Source of the DNA: Reyranella sp.
GTDB lineage: Bacteria; Pseudomonadota; Alphaproteobacteria; Reyranellales; Reyranellaceae
Direction: 5' to 3'
DNA: 64,000 bases
Assembly (NCBI RefSeq): GCF_004297265.1
Contig: NZ_SCUT01000021.1
Location: 62,001-126,000, forward strand
The position numbers were made by a program, and so were the translations under genes. The notes under the pieces were generated by a model, which worked only from the letters and a program-made list of their open reading frames with translations, had not been told where the DNA came from and did not search any database. Positions 1 to 8,648 of this stretch are shown piece by piece (position 1 is the first letter of the stretch; every line of letters begins with the position of its first letter).

Positions 1-3000
1 TCATCTCCGGCTATCGCGGCTCGCCGCTCGGCATGTACGACAACGCGCTGTGGGGCGCTAAACGGTACCTGAAAGACAACAACATCCACTTCCAGCCCGG
101 CCTCAACGAGGATCTCGCAGCAACCGCCGTCTGGGGCAGCCAGCAGACCAACCTGTTCCCCGGCGCCAAGGTCGATGGCGTCTTCTCGATCTGGTACGGC
201 AAGGGCCCGGGCGTCGACCGCTCTATGGACGTGTTGAAGCACGGCAACGCCGCCGGCACCTCGCCGCATGGCGGCGTGATCGCGCTGGCCGGCGACGACC
301 ATGGCTGCCAGTCCTCGACCCTGCCGCACCAGAGCGAGCAGGTCTTTGCCGCGGCGATGATCCCGGTCGTCAATCCGGCGACCGTCCAGGAATATCTCGA
401 CTACGGCATCCTGGGTTTTGCCCTGTCGCGCTATTCGGGCTGCTGGGTCGGCTTCAAGGCGATCTCCGAAACGGTCGAGAGCGGCGCTTCGGTCTGGGTC
501 GATCCCGAGCGCGCCCAGATCATGATGCCGACCGACTTCCAGCTGCCGCCGGGCGGGCTGGGCATCCGCAATCCCGACCCGCCGCTGGAAGCGGAGAAGC
601 GCCTGCACGGACCGAAGATGGCGGCGGTCGCCGCCTTCGTGCGCGCCAACGGCTTCGACCGGACCGTGATCGAGCCGACGGAGACCGGCACCAAGGCCCG
701 CATCGGCATCATGACGACGGGCAAGGCCTATCTCGACACGCGCCAGGCGCTGGAGGATCTCGGCATCGACGACGCCCGCGCCCGCGCGCTCGGCATCCGC
801 CTCTACAAGGTCGGCGTGACCTGGCCGCTGGAGGCCGAAGGCGCGCGCCGCTTCGCCGAAGGGCTGCAGGAAGTCATCGTCGTCGAGGAGAAGCGCTCGA
901 ACCTCGAGGACCAGCTTCTGCGCATCCTCTATCACCTGCCGGCCGACCGCCGTCCGGTGGTGATCGGCAAGGCCGACGAGAGCGGCCGCATCATCCTGCC
1001 CAGCGAGGGCGAGCTCACGCCGACCGGCGTGGCCATGGTGATTGCCGGCCGCCTGATGAAGCACGAGGGCGAATCGCCCGAGCTGCGCCAGCGCCTCGCG
1101 CGCCTCGAAGCCAAGGAGAAGCTGCTGTCGGCGCCGCCGCCCAAGGTCGCGCGCACGCCGTTCTTCTGCTCGGGCTGCCCGCACAACACCTCGACCAAGG
1201 TGCCGGAAGGCAGCCGCGCCATGGCCGGCATCGGGTGCCACGGCATGGCAATCTGGATGCCCGAGCGCCGTACCTCGCTGATCAGCCACATGGGTGGCGA
1301 GGGCGTGGGCTGGGTCGGCCAGGCGCCGTTCCATTCCGACAACCACATCTTCCAGAACCTGGGCGACGGCACCTATTACCATTCCGGCCTGATGGCGATC
1401 CGCCAGTCGGCCGCCGCCGGCGTCAACATCACCTACAAGATCCTGTTCAACGACGCGGTCGCCATGACCGGCGGCCAGCCGCACGACGGGCCGCTCACGG
1501 TTCCCGAGATCACGCGGCAGGTCGAGGCCGAGGGCGCGAAGAAGGTCGTCGTCGTCACCGACGAGCCGGACAAGTACCCGATGAATGCGGGCTTCGCTCA
1601 TGGCGTCACGATCCGCCATCGCGACGAGCTCGACGCCGTGCAGCGCGAGCTGCGCGAGATCCCCGGTCTCACCGTGCTCGTCTACGACCAGACCTGCGCC
1701 GCCGAGAAGCGCCGCCGCCGCAAGCGCGGCACATTCCCCGATCCCGACCGGCGCGTCTTCATCAACGACGCGGTCTGCGAAGGCTGTGGCGACTGCTCGG
1801 AGAAGAGCAACTGCGTGTCGGTGAAGCCGCTCGAGACCGAGCTCGGCCGCAAGCGCCAGATCGACCAGAGCAATTGCAACAAGGACTTCTCCTGCGTGAA
1901 CGGCTTCTGCCCGAGCTTCGTGTCGGTGCGCGGCGGCGTTCCCGCCAAGGCCCGCCGTCCGAAGCTCGAGGTGGTGAAGGACGATCCCTTCGCGTCGCTC
2001 CCGATGCCGACCTTGAGGCCGCTGAGCGAGGCCTACGGCATCCTGGTGACCGGCATCGGCGGCACCGGCGTCATCACGGTCGGCGCGCTGATCGGCATGG
2101 CCGCGCACCTCGAAGGCAAGGGTTGCACGGTGCTCGACTTCACCGGCCTCGCCCAGAAGAACGGCGCGGTGATGAGCCATGTGCGGCTGGCGCCCAAGCC
2201 CGAGGATCTCCACGCCGTGCGCATCGCCGCCGGCGGCGCCAACCTGGTGCTGGGCTGCGACATGGTCGTGGCCGCCTCGCCGGCCGCGCTGTCGCGCATC
2301 GAGCAGGGCGTGACCAAAGCGGTGATCAACGGCTACGTCCAGCCGGTCGCGGCGTTCGTCATGAACGGCGACATGGATCTCGGCGCCGAGTCGATGATGA
2401 AGGCGATCCACGACGCCGCCGGTGACGAGGCCACCTCGTTCGTCGACGGCACCGGCCTCGCTACGGCGATCCTGGGCGATTCGATCGCGACCAACCTCTT
2501 CATGCTGGGTCATGCCTGGCAGAAGGGCCTGGTGCCGCTGTCGTTCGAGGCATTGATGCGCGCCATCGAGCTGAACGGCGTCGCCGTCGAGAGCAGCAAG
2601 CGCACCTTCAACTGGGGCCGCCTCGCCGCGCACAATCTCGCCGCCGTGCAGGCCGCCGCCAAGCCCGCGTTGCGCATCGAGAAGCCGGTCGCGCGCACGC
2701 TCGCGGAGATCGTCTCCAAGAGGGTCGAGCTGCTGACCGCCTACCAGGACGCGGCCTATGCCGAACGCTATCGCAAGCTGGTCGACAGGGTCGCCAAGGT
2801 CGAGAAGGACAAGGCGCCCGGCCGCCGCGGCCTCGCCGAGGCGGTGGCCAAGTCGCTCTACAAGCTGATGGCCTACAAGGACGAGTACGAAGTCGCCCGT
2901 CTCTACAGCGACGGCGAGTTCCAGAAGAAGCTCCGCCAGCAGTTCGAGGGCAACTACAAGGTCACCTTCCATCTCGCCCCGCCCCTGTTCGCCGATCGCG

Positions 3001-3356
3001 ATCCGGTGACGGGCGAGCTGAAGAAGAGCGAGTTCGGCGCCTGGATGATGCCGGCGTTCCGCGTCCTCGCCTCGCTGAAGCGGCTGCGCGGCGGCCGGTT
3101 CGACATCTTCGGCTACAGCGCGGAGCGCCGCATGGAGCGCCGCCTGATCGGCGAGTACGAAGCCACCGTCGAGACGCTGCTGGCCACGCTCGGCCAGGAC
3201 AATCACGCCCTCGCGGTGCAGATCGCGTCCGTGCCGGAAACGATGCGCGGCTTCGGTCACGTGAAGGAGAAGAACGTGAAGATCGCGAAGGAGCGCGAAG
3301 CCTCGCTGCTCGCGGCCTACAAGAGCCCCGCCGCCCAGTCGATCGCCGCGGAGTAA
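1..3356 (+). CDS. Indolepyruvate:ferredoxin oxidoreductase family protein, fused, 5'-truncated by the window
   Basis: Thiamine-diphosphate and Fe-S enzyme that oxidatively decarboxylates aryl (or related) 2-oxo acids to acyl-CoA. The frame is open from base 3, so the true start lies upstream; 1117 residues are visible and family members run about 1150-1180. Counting from the first internal Met (base 33): a TPP-enzyme core, a CSGCP motif near residue 378 followed by GIGCHG, a ferredoxin-like CEGCGDC cluster near residue 580 with more Cys after it, then a gamma-type domain starting near residue 668 with GIGGTGV. This is the single-chain architecture common in Proteobacteria, where archaeal IorA and IorB are separate. 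The paired ferredoxin is not in view. The family call is firm; the actual substrate is not shown. Confidence 0.93.
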   Translation, partial: ISGYRGSPLGMYDNALWGAKRYLKDNNIHFQPGLNEDLAATAVWGSQQTNLFPGAKVDGVFSIWYGKGPGVDRSMDVLKHGNAAGTSPHGGVIALAGDDHGCQSSTLPHQSEQVFAAAMIPVVNPATVQEYLDYGILGFALSRYSGCWVGFKAISETVESGASVWVDPERAQIMMPTDFQLPPGGLGIRNPDPPLEAEKRLHGPKMAAVAAFVRANGFDRTVIEPTETGTKARIGIMTTGKAYLDTRQALEDLGIDDARARALGIRLYKVGVTWPLEAEGARRFAEGLQEVIVVEEKRSNLEDQLLRILYHLPADRRPVVIGKADESGRIILPSEGELTPTGVAMVIAGRLMKHEGESPELRQRLARLEAKEKLLSAPPPKVARTPFFCSGCPHNTSTKVPEGSRAMAGIGCHGMAIWMPERRTSLISHMGGEGVGWVGQAPFHSDNHIFQNLGDGTYYHSGLMAIRQSAAAGVNITYKILFNDAVAMTGGQPHDGPLTVPEITRQVEAEGAKKVVVVTDEPDKYPMNAGFAHGVTIRHRDELDAVQRELREIPGLTVLVYDQTCAAEKRRRRKRGTFPDPDRRVFINDAVCEGCGDCSEKSNCVSVKPLETELGRKRQIDQSNCNKDFSCVNGFCPSFVSVRGGVPAKARRPKLEVVKDDPFASLPMPTLRPLSEAYGILVTGIGGTGVITVGALIGMAAHLEGKGCTVLDFTGLAQKNGAVMSHVRLAPKPEDLHAVRIAAGGANLVLGCDMVVAASPAALSRIEQGVTKAVINGYVQPVAAFVMNGDMDLGAESMMKAIHDAAGDEATSFVDGTGLATAILGDSIATNLFMLGHAWQKGLVPLSFEALMRAIELNGVAVESSKRTFNWGRLAAHNLAAVQAAAKPALRIEKPVARTLAEIVSKRVELLTAYQDAAYAERYRKLVDRVAKVEKDKAPGRRGLAEAVAKSLYKLMAYKDEYEVARLYSDGEFQKKLRQQFEGNYKVTFHLAPPLFADRDPVTGELKKSEFGAWMMPAFRVLASLKRLRGGRFDIFGYSAERRMERRLIGEYEATVETLLATLGQDNHALAVQIASVPETMRGFGHVKEKNVKIAKEREASLLAAYKSPAAQSIAAE

Positions 3357-3390
3357 AGCGCCGACGAGTAAGAAGCAGCCGACGCGAAGA

Positions 3391-3442
3391 CGGGACGCCC
3401 GCATTCCCTGTTTGGGGTTGGGGAAGGAACGCGGACGTCCCG
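3391..3442. other. Long imperfect stem-loop in a convergent gap
   Basis: CGGGACG at 3391-3397 pairs with CGTCCCG at 3436-3442; the stem continues inward as CCGC/GCGG and TTCC/GGAA, interrupted by two single mismatches, giving about 15 pairs around an 18-nt loop. It lies between the converging oxidoreductase gene and yqgE. There is no T-tract, so it is not a textbook intrinsic terminator. It may protect 3' ends or be a dispersed palindrome. The rest of the 232-bp gap shows nothing I recognise. Confidence 0.5.
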
Positions 3443-3588
3443 GTACGCACCGTCGTCCGCGAAGGGAGGCAGGCGGTCGACGTATCTGCCGCTATAAGCC
3501 CGTTCGCCTGGGGAAGATAAGCACAATCCAGGCGCGAGAACGCACACCTCATCCATCGTAATGCATGCAGACGACGACGGCGAAAGCG

Positions 3589-4185
3589 TCAGGCGCGACC
3601 GGACTGGGGAGAGAAAGAAGCGAGGTCGAACTTGCCGCCGGGCAGGCCGCGGCCCAGCCGGTCGAGCGCGCGCTGCCACTTGGCGGCGAAATCGGCATCG
3701 AACACCAGCTCCGCGTCGGCATCGACGACCAGCCAGGCATTGTCCTGCATCTCGCGGTCGAGCTGGCCCGGCGCCCAGCCGGAATGGCCCAGCGCCAGCC
3801 AGGCATTCTTGGGTCCGGTGCCCCCCGCCATGTCCTTCAGGATCTCGAGCGAGGCGGTGAGCGCCATGCCGCCATCGATCAGCAGGGTCTCGTCCCGCTT
3901 GTAATCGGCTGAATGCAGCACCAGCCCGCGAGAGGTCTCGACCGGACCCCCGAACAATACCGGCAAGTCCGCAGTCGTCTTGGGCACCTCGATACCGAGC
4001 TGCTTGTAGACCTGGCCGAGTGGCAGATCGTCGACCTTGTTGTTCACGATGATTCCAAGCGCGCCATCGTCATCATGCTTGCAGATGAAGACGACGCTCT
4101 TCTGGAAGCGCTCGTCCGACATGGACGGCGCTGCGACCAGGAAGCGGCCGACCAATGTGGCGGCAGGAGAGCTGGGCCCGGGCAT
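3589..4185 (-). CDS. yqgE: YqgE/AlgH family protein (UPF0301)
   Basis: About 198 residues, the usual length for the family. Recognisable family blocks are FLVAAPSM near the N-terminus, GALGIIVNN, LFGGPVE and a C-terminal LGHSGWAPGQL segment. The biochemical role is not settled; AlgH was first reported as affecting alginate expression in Pseudomonas. Start chosen at the Met followed by PGPSS because an AGGAG sequence sits about 11 nt upstream; an in-frame Met at 4209 would add eight residues. Soluble, no signal peptide. It is divergent from the peroxiredoxin gene, so the 152-bp gap between them must hold both promoters. Confidence 0.9.
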   Translation of the reverse strand: MPGPSSPAATLVGRFLVAAPSMSDERFQKSVVFICKHDDDGALGIIVNNKVDDLPLGQVYKQLGIEVPKTTADLPVLFGGPVETSRGLVLHSADYKRDETLLIDGGMALTASLEILKDMAGGTGPKNAWLALGHSGWAPGQLDREMQDNAWLVVDADAELVFDADFAAKWQRALDRLGRGLPGGKFDLASFSPQSGRA

Positions 4186-4337
4186 GGCGTAATGATCTCC
4201 TATATCCATGGGGATTGTCCGGCTAAAGATCAAGGACCGGGGCCAGATGGGCCTTCCATGGACAAAAACCCCACCCCGGCCTAGGGTCCGGCAGTTCGTA
4301 AAGGCCGCGGTTGGGCGGCGTATTGGAGGAGCTAATA

Positions 4338-4820
4338 ATGGCGAAAGTCGGAGACAAAGTCCCCAGCGCCACGCTGCGCACGATGGGCCCGGAAGGCCCC
4401 AAGGCCGTCACCACCGAGGAACTTTTCGCGCCCGGCAAGAAGGTCGTCGCCTTCGCGCTGCCGGGTGCCTTCACCCCCACTTGTTCAGCAAAGCACGTGC
4501 CCGGGTTCGTGGCCGAAGCAGCTGCTCTCAAGGCGAAGGGTGTCGACACCATCGCCTGCATTTCCGTGAACGACGCGTTCGTGATGGGCGCCTGGGGCAA
4601 GGACCAGAAGGCTGGCGATTCGGTGATGATGCTGGGCGACGGCAACGCCGAATTCACTCAGGCGATGGGTCTGACGATGGACGGGTCGAAGTTCGGCCTC
4701 GGCACGCGCAGCCAGCGCTATGCCATGGTTGTCGAGGACGGCACCATCAAGCAGCTGTTCGTCGAGAAGCCGGGTGCCTTCGAGGTTTCCTCCGCCGAGC
4801 ACGTGCTCAAGAATCTCTAG
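4338..4820 (+). CDS. Peroxiredoxin, Prx5/redoxin type
   Basis: Thiol peroxidase reducing H2O2 or alkyl hydroperoxides. 160 residues with the Prx5 signature PGAFTPTC; Cys49 is the expected peroxidatic cysteine, with Thr46 two positions of the active-site PxxxT/SxxC motif. The segment with Cys74 followed by SVNDAFVM is also typical of Prx5, and Cys74 is not normally catalytic. A GGAGGA Shine-Dalgarno at 4325-4330, 7 nt before the ATG, fixes the start. It is monocistronic: a perfect 10-bp terminator hairpin follows 28 bp after the stop. The reductant (glutaredoxin or thioredoxin) cannot be told from the sequence. Confidence 0.93.
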   Translation: MAKVGDKVPSATLRTMGPEGPKAVTTEELFAPGKKVVAFALPGAFTPTCSAKHVPGFVAEAAALKAKGVDTIACISVNDAFVMGAWGKDQKAGDSVMMLGDGNAEFTQAMGLTMDGSKFGLGTRSQRYAMVVEDGTIKQLFVEKPGAFEVSSAEHVLKNL

Positions 4821-4848
4821 CCCTGCGCGTCGCGCACGGCCAAGATCG

Positions 4849-4880
4849 ACGGCGGAGCGCAGGCTCCGCCGTTTTCCTTT
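4849..4880 (+). terminator. Intrinsic terminator after the peroxiredoxin gene
   Basis: ACGGCGGAGC (4849-4858) pairs perfectly with GCTCCGCCGT (4863-4872) around a GCAG loop, followed by the T-rich TTTCCTTT. It ends only 8 bp before the next start codon, so the downstream AroE-like gene is either read through or has a promoter inside the peroxiredoxin gene. Confidence 0.85.
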
Positions 4881-4888
4881 GGGGTGCC

Positions 4889-5758
4889 ATGAACCCGACA
4901 GATCCGCAGCTCTTCAACGGCTTGTTCCAGGTCAACGGCGCCACGCGCCTCTATGGCACGATCGGCGATCCCATCCGCCAGTTGCGCCTGACCGGCGTGA
5001 TGCCGCAGGTCTTCGCCGCCACCGGCGTCAATGCCGTCTGGCTGCCCTTCGAAGGCGGCCCCGAACTCCTGCCACTGATGCTCGACGCGCTGGCCAAGAT
5101 GCGCAACCTCGGTGGCTTCACCGTCACCATCCCGCACAAGACCACCATGCTCGACCTGCTGGGTCGCGCCACGCCCCGCGCGACGGCGGCCGGCAGCGTT
5201 AATCTGGTGCGCCGCGACCCCGACGGGGTGCTGGCGGGCGACAATGTCGATGGCCTGGGCTTCGTGCACGGACTGGAAGCGCAGGGCCATCGCGTGAAGG
5301 GCGCCAGCGTCTGGCTGGTCGGCCTGGGCGGCGCCGGCGGCGCCATCGCGGCCGCGCTGTGCGAAGCTGGTGTCGGCCGCCTCCTGGTTACCGAGATCCA
5401 GGAAGCGCGTGCCGGCAAGGCGATCGACCGGCTGCTGAGCCACTATCCAGACGTACCGGTCGCCGAGGTCCAGTCGCCGCCCAAGGGTATCCACATCGCG
5501 ATCAATGCGACACCCCTGGGGCTGCGCGCCGGCGATCCGCAATCCTTCGACCCGATGACGCTCGATCCCGACGTCTTGGTGGCCGACGTGATCATGAGCC
5601 CGGCCGAAACCCCGCTGCTCAAGCGGGCCCGCAGCCACGGACGGCGCATTCACCATGGCCGGCACATGCTCGACCACCAGGTGCCACTCTATCTCGACTG
5701 GTTCGGCATCGATGCCAAGGGCATCGACATCACCCGCCTGGTGCGCTCGATCGGCTGA
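4889..5758 (+). CDS. Shikimate dehydrogenase family oxidoreductase (AroE-like, altered substrate site)
   Basis: 289 residues in two domains: an N-terminal substrate domain, then a Rossmann domain with GLGGAGGA for NADP. It keeps the catalytic-type TIPHK lysine and an NVDGLG aspartate. It does not keep the usual N-terminal motif with two shikimate-holding serines (HSxSPxxHN): after GDPI it reads RQLRLTGVMP. It therefore resembles AroE paralogues (YdiB/SdhL-like or uncharacterised) more than housekeeping AroE, and the substrate may not be shikimate. ATG start chosen from alignment with the family N-terminus; the terminator stem lies just upstream. A REP-like double hairpin follows the stop. Confidence 0.82.
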   Translation: MNPTDPQLFNGLFQVNGATRLYGTIGDPIRQLRLTGVMPQVFAATGVNAVWLPFEGGPELLPLMLDALAKMRNLGGFTVTIPHKTTMLDLLGRATPRATAAGSVNLVRRDPDGVLAGDNVDGLGFVHGLEAQGHRVKGASVWLVGLGGAGGAIAAALCEAGVGRLLVTEIQEARAGKAIDRLLSHYPDVPVAEVQSPPKGIHIAINATPLGLRAGDPQSFDPMTLDPDVLVADVIMSPAETPLLKRARSHGRRIHHGRHMLDHQVPLYLDWFGIDAKGIDITRLVRSIG

Positions 5759-5769
5759 GGCGTATCAAG

Positions 5770-5836
5770 GGAGCGCGCAACTCCAGTTGCGCTCATGCCT
5801 TGCTGAATCTTGAGCGCCACTGGAGTGGCGCGCTCC
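5770..5836. repeat. REP/BIME-like double hairpin, copy 1
   Basis: Two 26-nt arms in inverted orientation (5770-5795 and 5811-5836) separated by 15 nt. Each arm is itself a hairpin: left core GCGCAACTCCAGTTGCGC, right core GCGCCACTGGAGTGGCGC. The arms differ at two positions that pair with each other (A-T on the left, C-G on the right), so each stem stays perfect. Both arms recur exactly at 25159-25232. It fills the gap between converging AroE-like and SDR genes. Confidence 0.85.
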
Positions 5837-5854
5837 AATGAGGCTGCCTCCGCC

Positions 5855-6616
5855 CTACAGCGTGACGCCGCCGTTCACGTGGAGCGTCTGGCCGGTGATG
5901 TAGCCGGCGGCCGGCGAGCAGAGGAAGGCGATCAGGGCCGCCACTTCCGCAGGCTTGCCGTAGCGACCCATCGGGATCGACTGGGTCACTTTCTCCATCC
6001 CGGCGCGCGGCACGGCGGCATGGGCGTCCGGGTCCTTCTCGATGAAACCCGGCGCGACGCAGTTCACCGTGGCGCCCGAGGCGGCGATATCGACGGCGAA
6101 GGCCTTGGCGAAAGCCTCGACGCCGGCCTTGGCCGCGGCCGAGGCCGGGAAGGTCATGAGCCCGCGCGCGAAGGCATGGGCGACGAAGGACGAGACGCCG
6201 ACCAGGCGGCCCGCCGTCCCGGCCTTGACCAGCCACGGCTTGGCCGCCGTCGCCAGTTCGAAGAAGGCCGCCGTCATGGCGTTCTGGCTGGCGTCCCAGG
6301 TCGCACGATCGAGTTCGCCGACCTGCGTGCGGTTCGCGAAGCCGGCGTTGCTCACGATCACGCCGAGATGGCCGAACGCCTTCACGGCCTCGTCGACGAG
6401 GCGCGCCGCCGTGCCGGATTCGGCGAGATCGCCTTCGAGGATCAATGTCTGCGCACCCGCGCCGGCGGCGAAGCCGGCGACCCGCTCCAGTCCGGCACGG
6501 TTGCGGCGCGCATGCAGGGCCAGTGCCGTGTCGGGCGCGGCCAGGGCGCGGGCGGTTGCGGCGCCGATGCCCGAGGAGGCACCGGTGATGAGGATCACGC
6601 GGGACGGAGAAGTCAT
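5855..6616 (-). CDS. SDR family protein with degenerate active site
   Basis: 253 residues with a Rossmann fold: TGASSGIG at residues 11-18, GDL near 62 and NAG at 90-92, all typical of NAD(P)-binding classical SDRs. The catalytic YxxxK is not intact: at the expected place the protein reads S159-AAA-K163, so the tyrosine is replaced by serine. A Ser pair (142-143) and Asn112 are in place. Start ATG fits the family N-terminus; it lies 26 nt after the SGNH gene stop, suggesting co-transcription. It may be a cofactor-binding or otherwise repurposed SDR. Confidence 0.85.
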   Translation of the reverse strand: MTSPSRVILITGASSGIGAATARALAAPDTALALHARRNRAGLERVAGFAAGAGAQTLILEGDLAESGTAARLVDEAVKAFGHLGVIVSNAGFANRTQVGELDRATWDASQNAMTAAFFELATAAKPWLVKAGTAGRLVGVSSFVAHAFARGLMTFPASAAAKAGVEAFAKAFAVDIAASGATVNCVAPGFIEKDPDAHAAVPRAGMEKVTQSIPMGRYGKPAEVAALIAFLCSPAAGYITGQTLHVNGGVTL

Positions 6617-6642
6617 GGCGACAGGAGTAGAATCCCGCACGA

Positions 6643-7860
6643 CTAGCGGCAAGTCTCGCGCACGACCGGCGCCAGCAGCGCCGCGAAACGGCGCGCGCCC
6701 GCGGCGGAGAAGTGTCCCTCGTCGACGAAGTCGGCCGGGCCGAACGCTTCGGGCGAGAGTGCAACGTACGTATCGCCCAGCGCCCGCGCCGTGCGCTCCA
6801 GAGCCGCGTTCGACTGCTGCAGCAATTGCGGGAGATCGCGATCGCGCACGCGCGGCAGCCAGCCATAGAGGCCCTCGCCCTTCAGGCGGTCGCGATTGAC
6901 GACCTGCCCGACCCAGATCGTCGGTGTGCCGCGCAGCCGGTTGATGGCGGAGATCGTGCGGACGTTTCGCTCGAAGATCGCCGACTGGGCCGGATCAGAT
7001 CCGCTGGCAGGCGGCAGTGCATAAGGATCCTTGCCATAGCGTACCGTGTCGACCTCGGCGGCGACGAGGCGGGCCAGCACCGTGAGTAGCGGCGAGATCG
7101 TGACGTTGGAGCCGCCGATGCGCCGCACCTTCAGGGAGTCGACCTGGCTTGGCATGTGGAAATCGGCATAGCCGGCGTCGAGATTGGGGATGTGCGCATT
7201 GCGCAGGTCGTTCCAGCCCACGAAGTAGACCGCGCAGCGCGGCGCCTTGCCGAACTTCTCGGGATAGAAAGCCGTTTGCAGCAAGTGCTCGGCCGTCGTG
7301 TAGCCCGGAACGCCATGATTGACGACGACCAGCCTGTCCTCACGCAGCGCCTCGTCCAGCCGGTCGGGCCAGGTGTCGCCCTCGCCGTTGCCGATATCGT
7401 AGGCCGCCGATCCGCCGAAGGTCGCCACCACACCACTGTCGGCCAGGCGCGCAGGATCGGGATCGCGGCCGCGCGTGCCCTCCGAGGAGTGGCGGATGGC
7501 GAGGCCCGTCGCGCTGGTGAAGGCGAGGCCGGGCACCGGCACGGCCTGCAGCAGCGGATGCCACAGGAAGCGCGCCGGCTCGGCGACGACCGGCGGCAGC
7601 AGCGATGGCGAACCGGGCGGCGCCAGGGCCCACGAGCCCAGCCCCCAGGCGAATTCGACGCAGGCCAGCACCAGCAGCGTCCCCGAGAAACGCGGCCAGC
7701 GCACCGTCAGCACCGCCACCGCGAGCAGCGCCGCCAGATAGAGGAAATAGTCAGCGCGCGGCCCCGCGGGCTTCAGCTCGTCGATCCGGAAGAGCCAGGT
7801 CGCGGTGCCGGCGACAGCGAGGATGCCCAAGAGGCTGATGAAGCGAAGGAATTTCGACAC
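6643..7860 (-). CDS. Membrane-anchored SGNH/GDSL-type hydrolase-like protein
   Basis: 405 residues. The N-terminus has two to three hydrophobic helices (roughly residues 5-25, 38-56 and 60-80), then a periplasmic-type domain. Candidate SGNH blocks are FGGSAAYD (block I), NHGVPGYT (block II), VGWND (block III with Asn) and DEGHFS near the C-terminus (block V, Asp-x-x-His). This suggests an esterase or acyl-modifying enzyme facing the periplasm, perhaps acting on envelope glycans. The substrate is unknown. It precedes the SDR gene on the same strand and follows the DUF1622 gene by 70 bp. Confidence 0.75.
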   Translation of the reverse strand: MSKFLRFISLLGILAVAGTATWLFRIDELKPAGPRADYFLYLAALLAVAVLTVRWPRFSGTLLVLACVEFAWGLGSWALAPPGSPSLLPPVVAEPARFLWHPLLQAVPVPGLAFTSATGLAIRHSSEGTRGRDPDPARLADSGVVATFGGSAAYDIGNGEGDTWPDRLDEALREDRLVVVNHGVPGYTTAEHLLQTAFYPEKFGKAPRCAVYFVGWNDLRNAHIPNLDAGYADFHMPSQVDSLKVRRIGGSNVTISPLLTVLARLVAAEVDTVRYGKDPYALPPASGSDPAQSAIFERNVRTISAINRLRGTPTIWVGQVVNRDRLKGEGLYGWLPRVRDRDLPQLLQQSNAALERTARALGDTYVALSPEAFGPADFVDEGHFSAAGARRFAALLAPVVRETCR

Positions 7861-7930
7861 GTGTCCAAGCCCGAGACCAGCTGCCCTTCTACGCGCCTAC
7901 CGACGGATCGAGGAACTGGTTGTTCGCGGG

Positions 7931-8284
7931 CTACTTGTCGCCCTTCTGCCACGGCCAGCGTCCGCTGACCTCGAGCTCGAGCGCGAAGCTCAGCAGGGTG
8001 CGGATCGCGACGATCACCGCGAGGACGGCAAGATTGTACAAAGTGGGTTCTATGGCCACCGTTCCGATGATGTCGGCGATGACCAGGAACTCCAGGCCGA
8101 GCAACATGGATCGTCCGAGATCGGCCCGTAGTCCGTGATAGGCATCGTGCGGGGTCGCGCCTCTTCCAATGCGGACCAGGCAAACACCGATCGAGAGGAA
8201 CGCCCCGGCCAGCAGGATGAGCACGCCGATCGATTCGACGATGTGGCCGGCGGTCGAGGCCAGCACGTCGATCGTCATCGGCAT
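7931..8284 (-). CDS. DUF1622 family small membrane protein
   Basis: 117 residues with three hydrophobic segments (about 8-32, 57-77 and 80-102) and the family-like GLEFLVIADIIGTV stretch after a short basic loop. The function of DUF1622 proteins is not established. The start lies 1 nt after the stop of the upstream unknown gene, so the two are almost certainly one transcript, which in turn has an FNR/FixK-type box in front of it. An in-frame ATG two codons in is an alternative start. Confidence 0.85.
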   Translation of the reverse strand: MPMTIDVLASTAGHIVESIGVLILLAGAFLSIGVCLVRIGRGATPHDAYHGLRADLGRSMLLGLEFLVIADIIGTVAIEPTLYNLAVLAVIVAIRTLLSFALELEVSGRWPWQKGDK

Positions 8285-8285
8285 C

Positions 8286-8561
8286 TCAGACCGCCCCGCG
8301 CATCGTCCTCGGCAAACGGCCAGCCGGCCGCCGGGCCGGCTGGCGTCGCTCGAGAGTGCGCCGCGCTTCGTCGAACAGTTCGGCTACCACATCCTCCCTA
8401 TGGCGCAGGGCATCGAGGGCGAGCGGTATGCCCACGGAGCCAATGCGCCGGATCGTTCTGCCGCCCTGCATCAGCCAGACTTCCAGACGGTCCGTCCTGT
8501 GAATGAGCCTGGGATAGGCTCGCGCCGCAGACGGGGGCGATCTGGGCTTGCCTCGTTTCAT
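8286..8561 (-). CDS. Hypothetical protein upstream of the DUF1622 gene
   Basis: 91 residues, basic at both ends (KRGKPR at the start, RRQPARRP near the end), no signal peptide or membrane helix. I do not recognise a family. The start at ATG 8561 is chosen because an FNR/FixK-like palindrome is centred 61 bp upstream, the place for a class II activator with a short leader; the longer frame to 8642 would put that site inside the coding region. Tight 1-nt spacing to the DUF1622 start supports it being a real gene. Confidence 0.5.
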   Translation of the reverse strand: MKRGKPRSPPSAARAYPRLIHRTDRLEVWLMQGGRTIRRIGSVGIPLALDALRHREDVVAELFDEARRTLERRQPARRPAGRLPRTMRGAV

Positions 8562-8615
8562 GGCGCGATCCCGGTTGGCGAAAAATGGACCGTAACCGCG
8601 GGAAGCTCGCATGCC

Positions 8616-8629
8616 TTGACCTGCATCAA
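8616..8629 (-). promoter_or_regulatory. FNR/FixK-type box upstream of the DUF1622 operon
   Basis: TTGACCTGCATCAA matches the TTGAT-N4-ATCAA anaerobox with one mismatch. Its centre, about 8622.5, predicts a start near 8581 at the class II spacing of -41.5, 20 nt ahead of the ATG at 8561. The -10 candidate is weak. It lies in the short gap after the DUF2254 stop codon. Confidence 0.55.
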
Positions 8630-8648
8630 GGTTCTTCGGCACGCCGAT

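Noticed and set aside
1235..2425. An alternative plus frame inside the oxidoreductase gene
   Set aside because: Arg-rich and domain-free, while the main frame has clear cofactor motifs.
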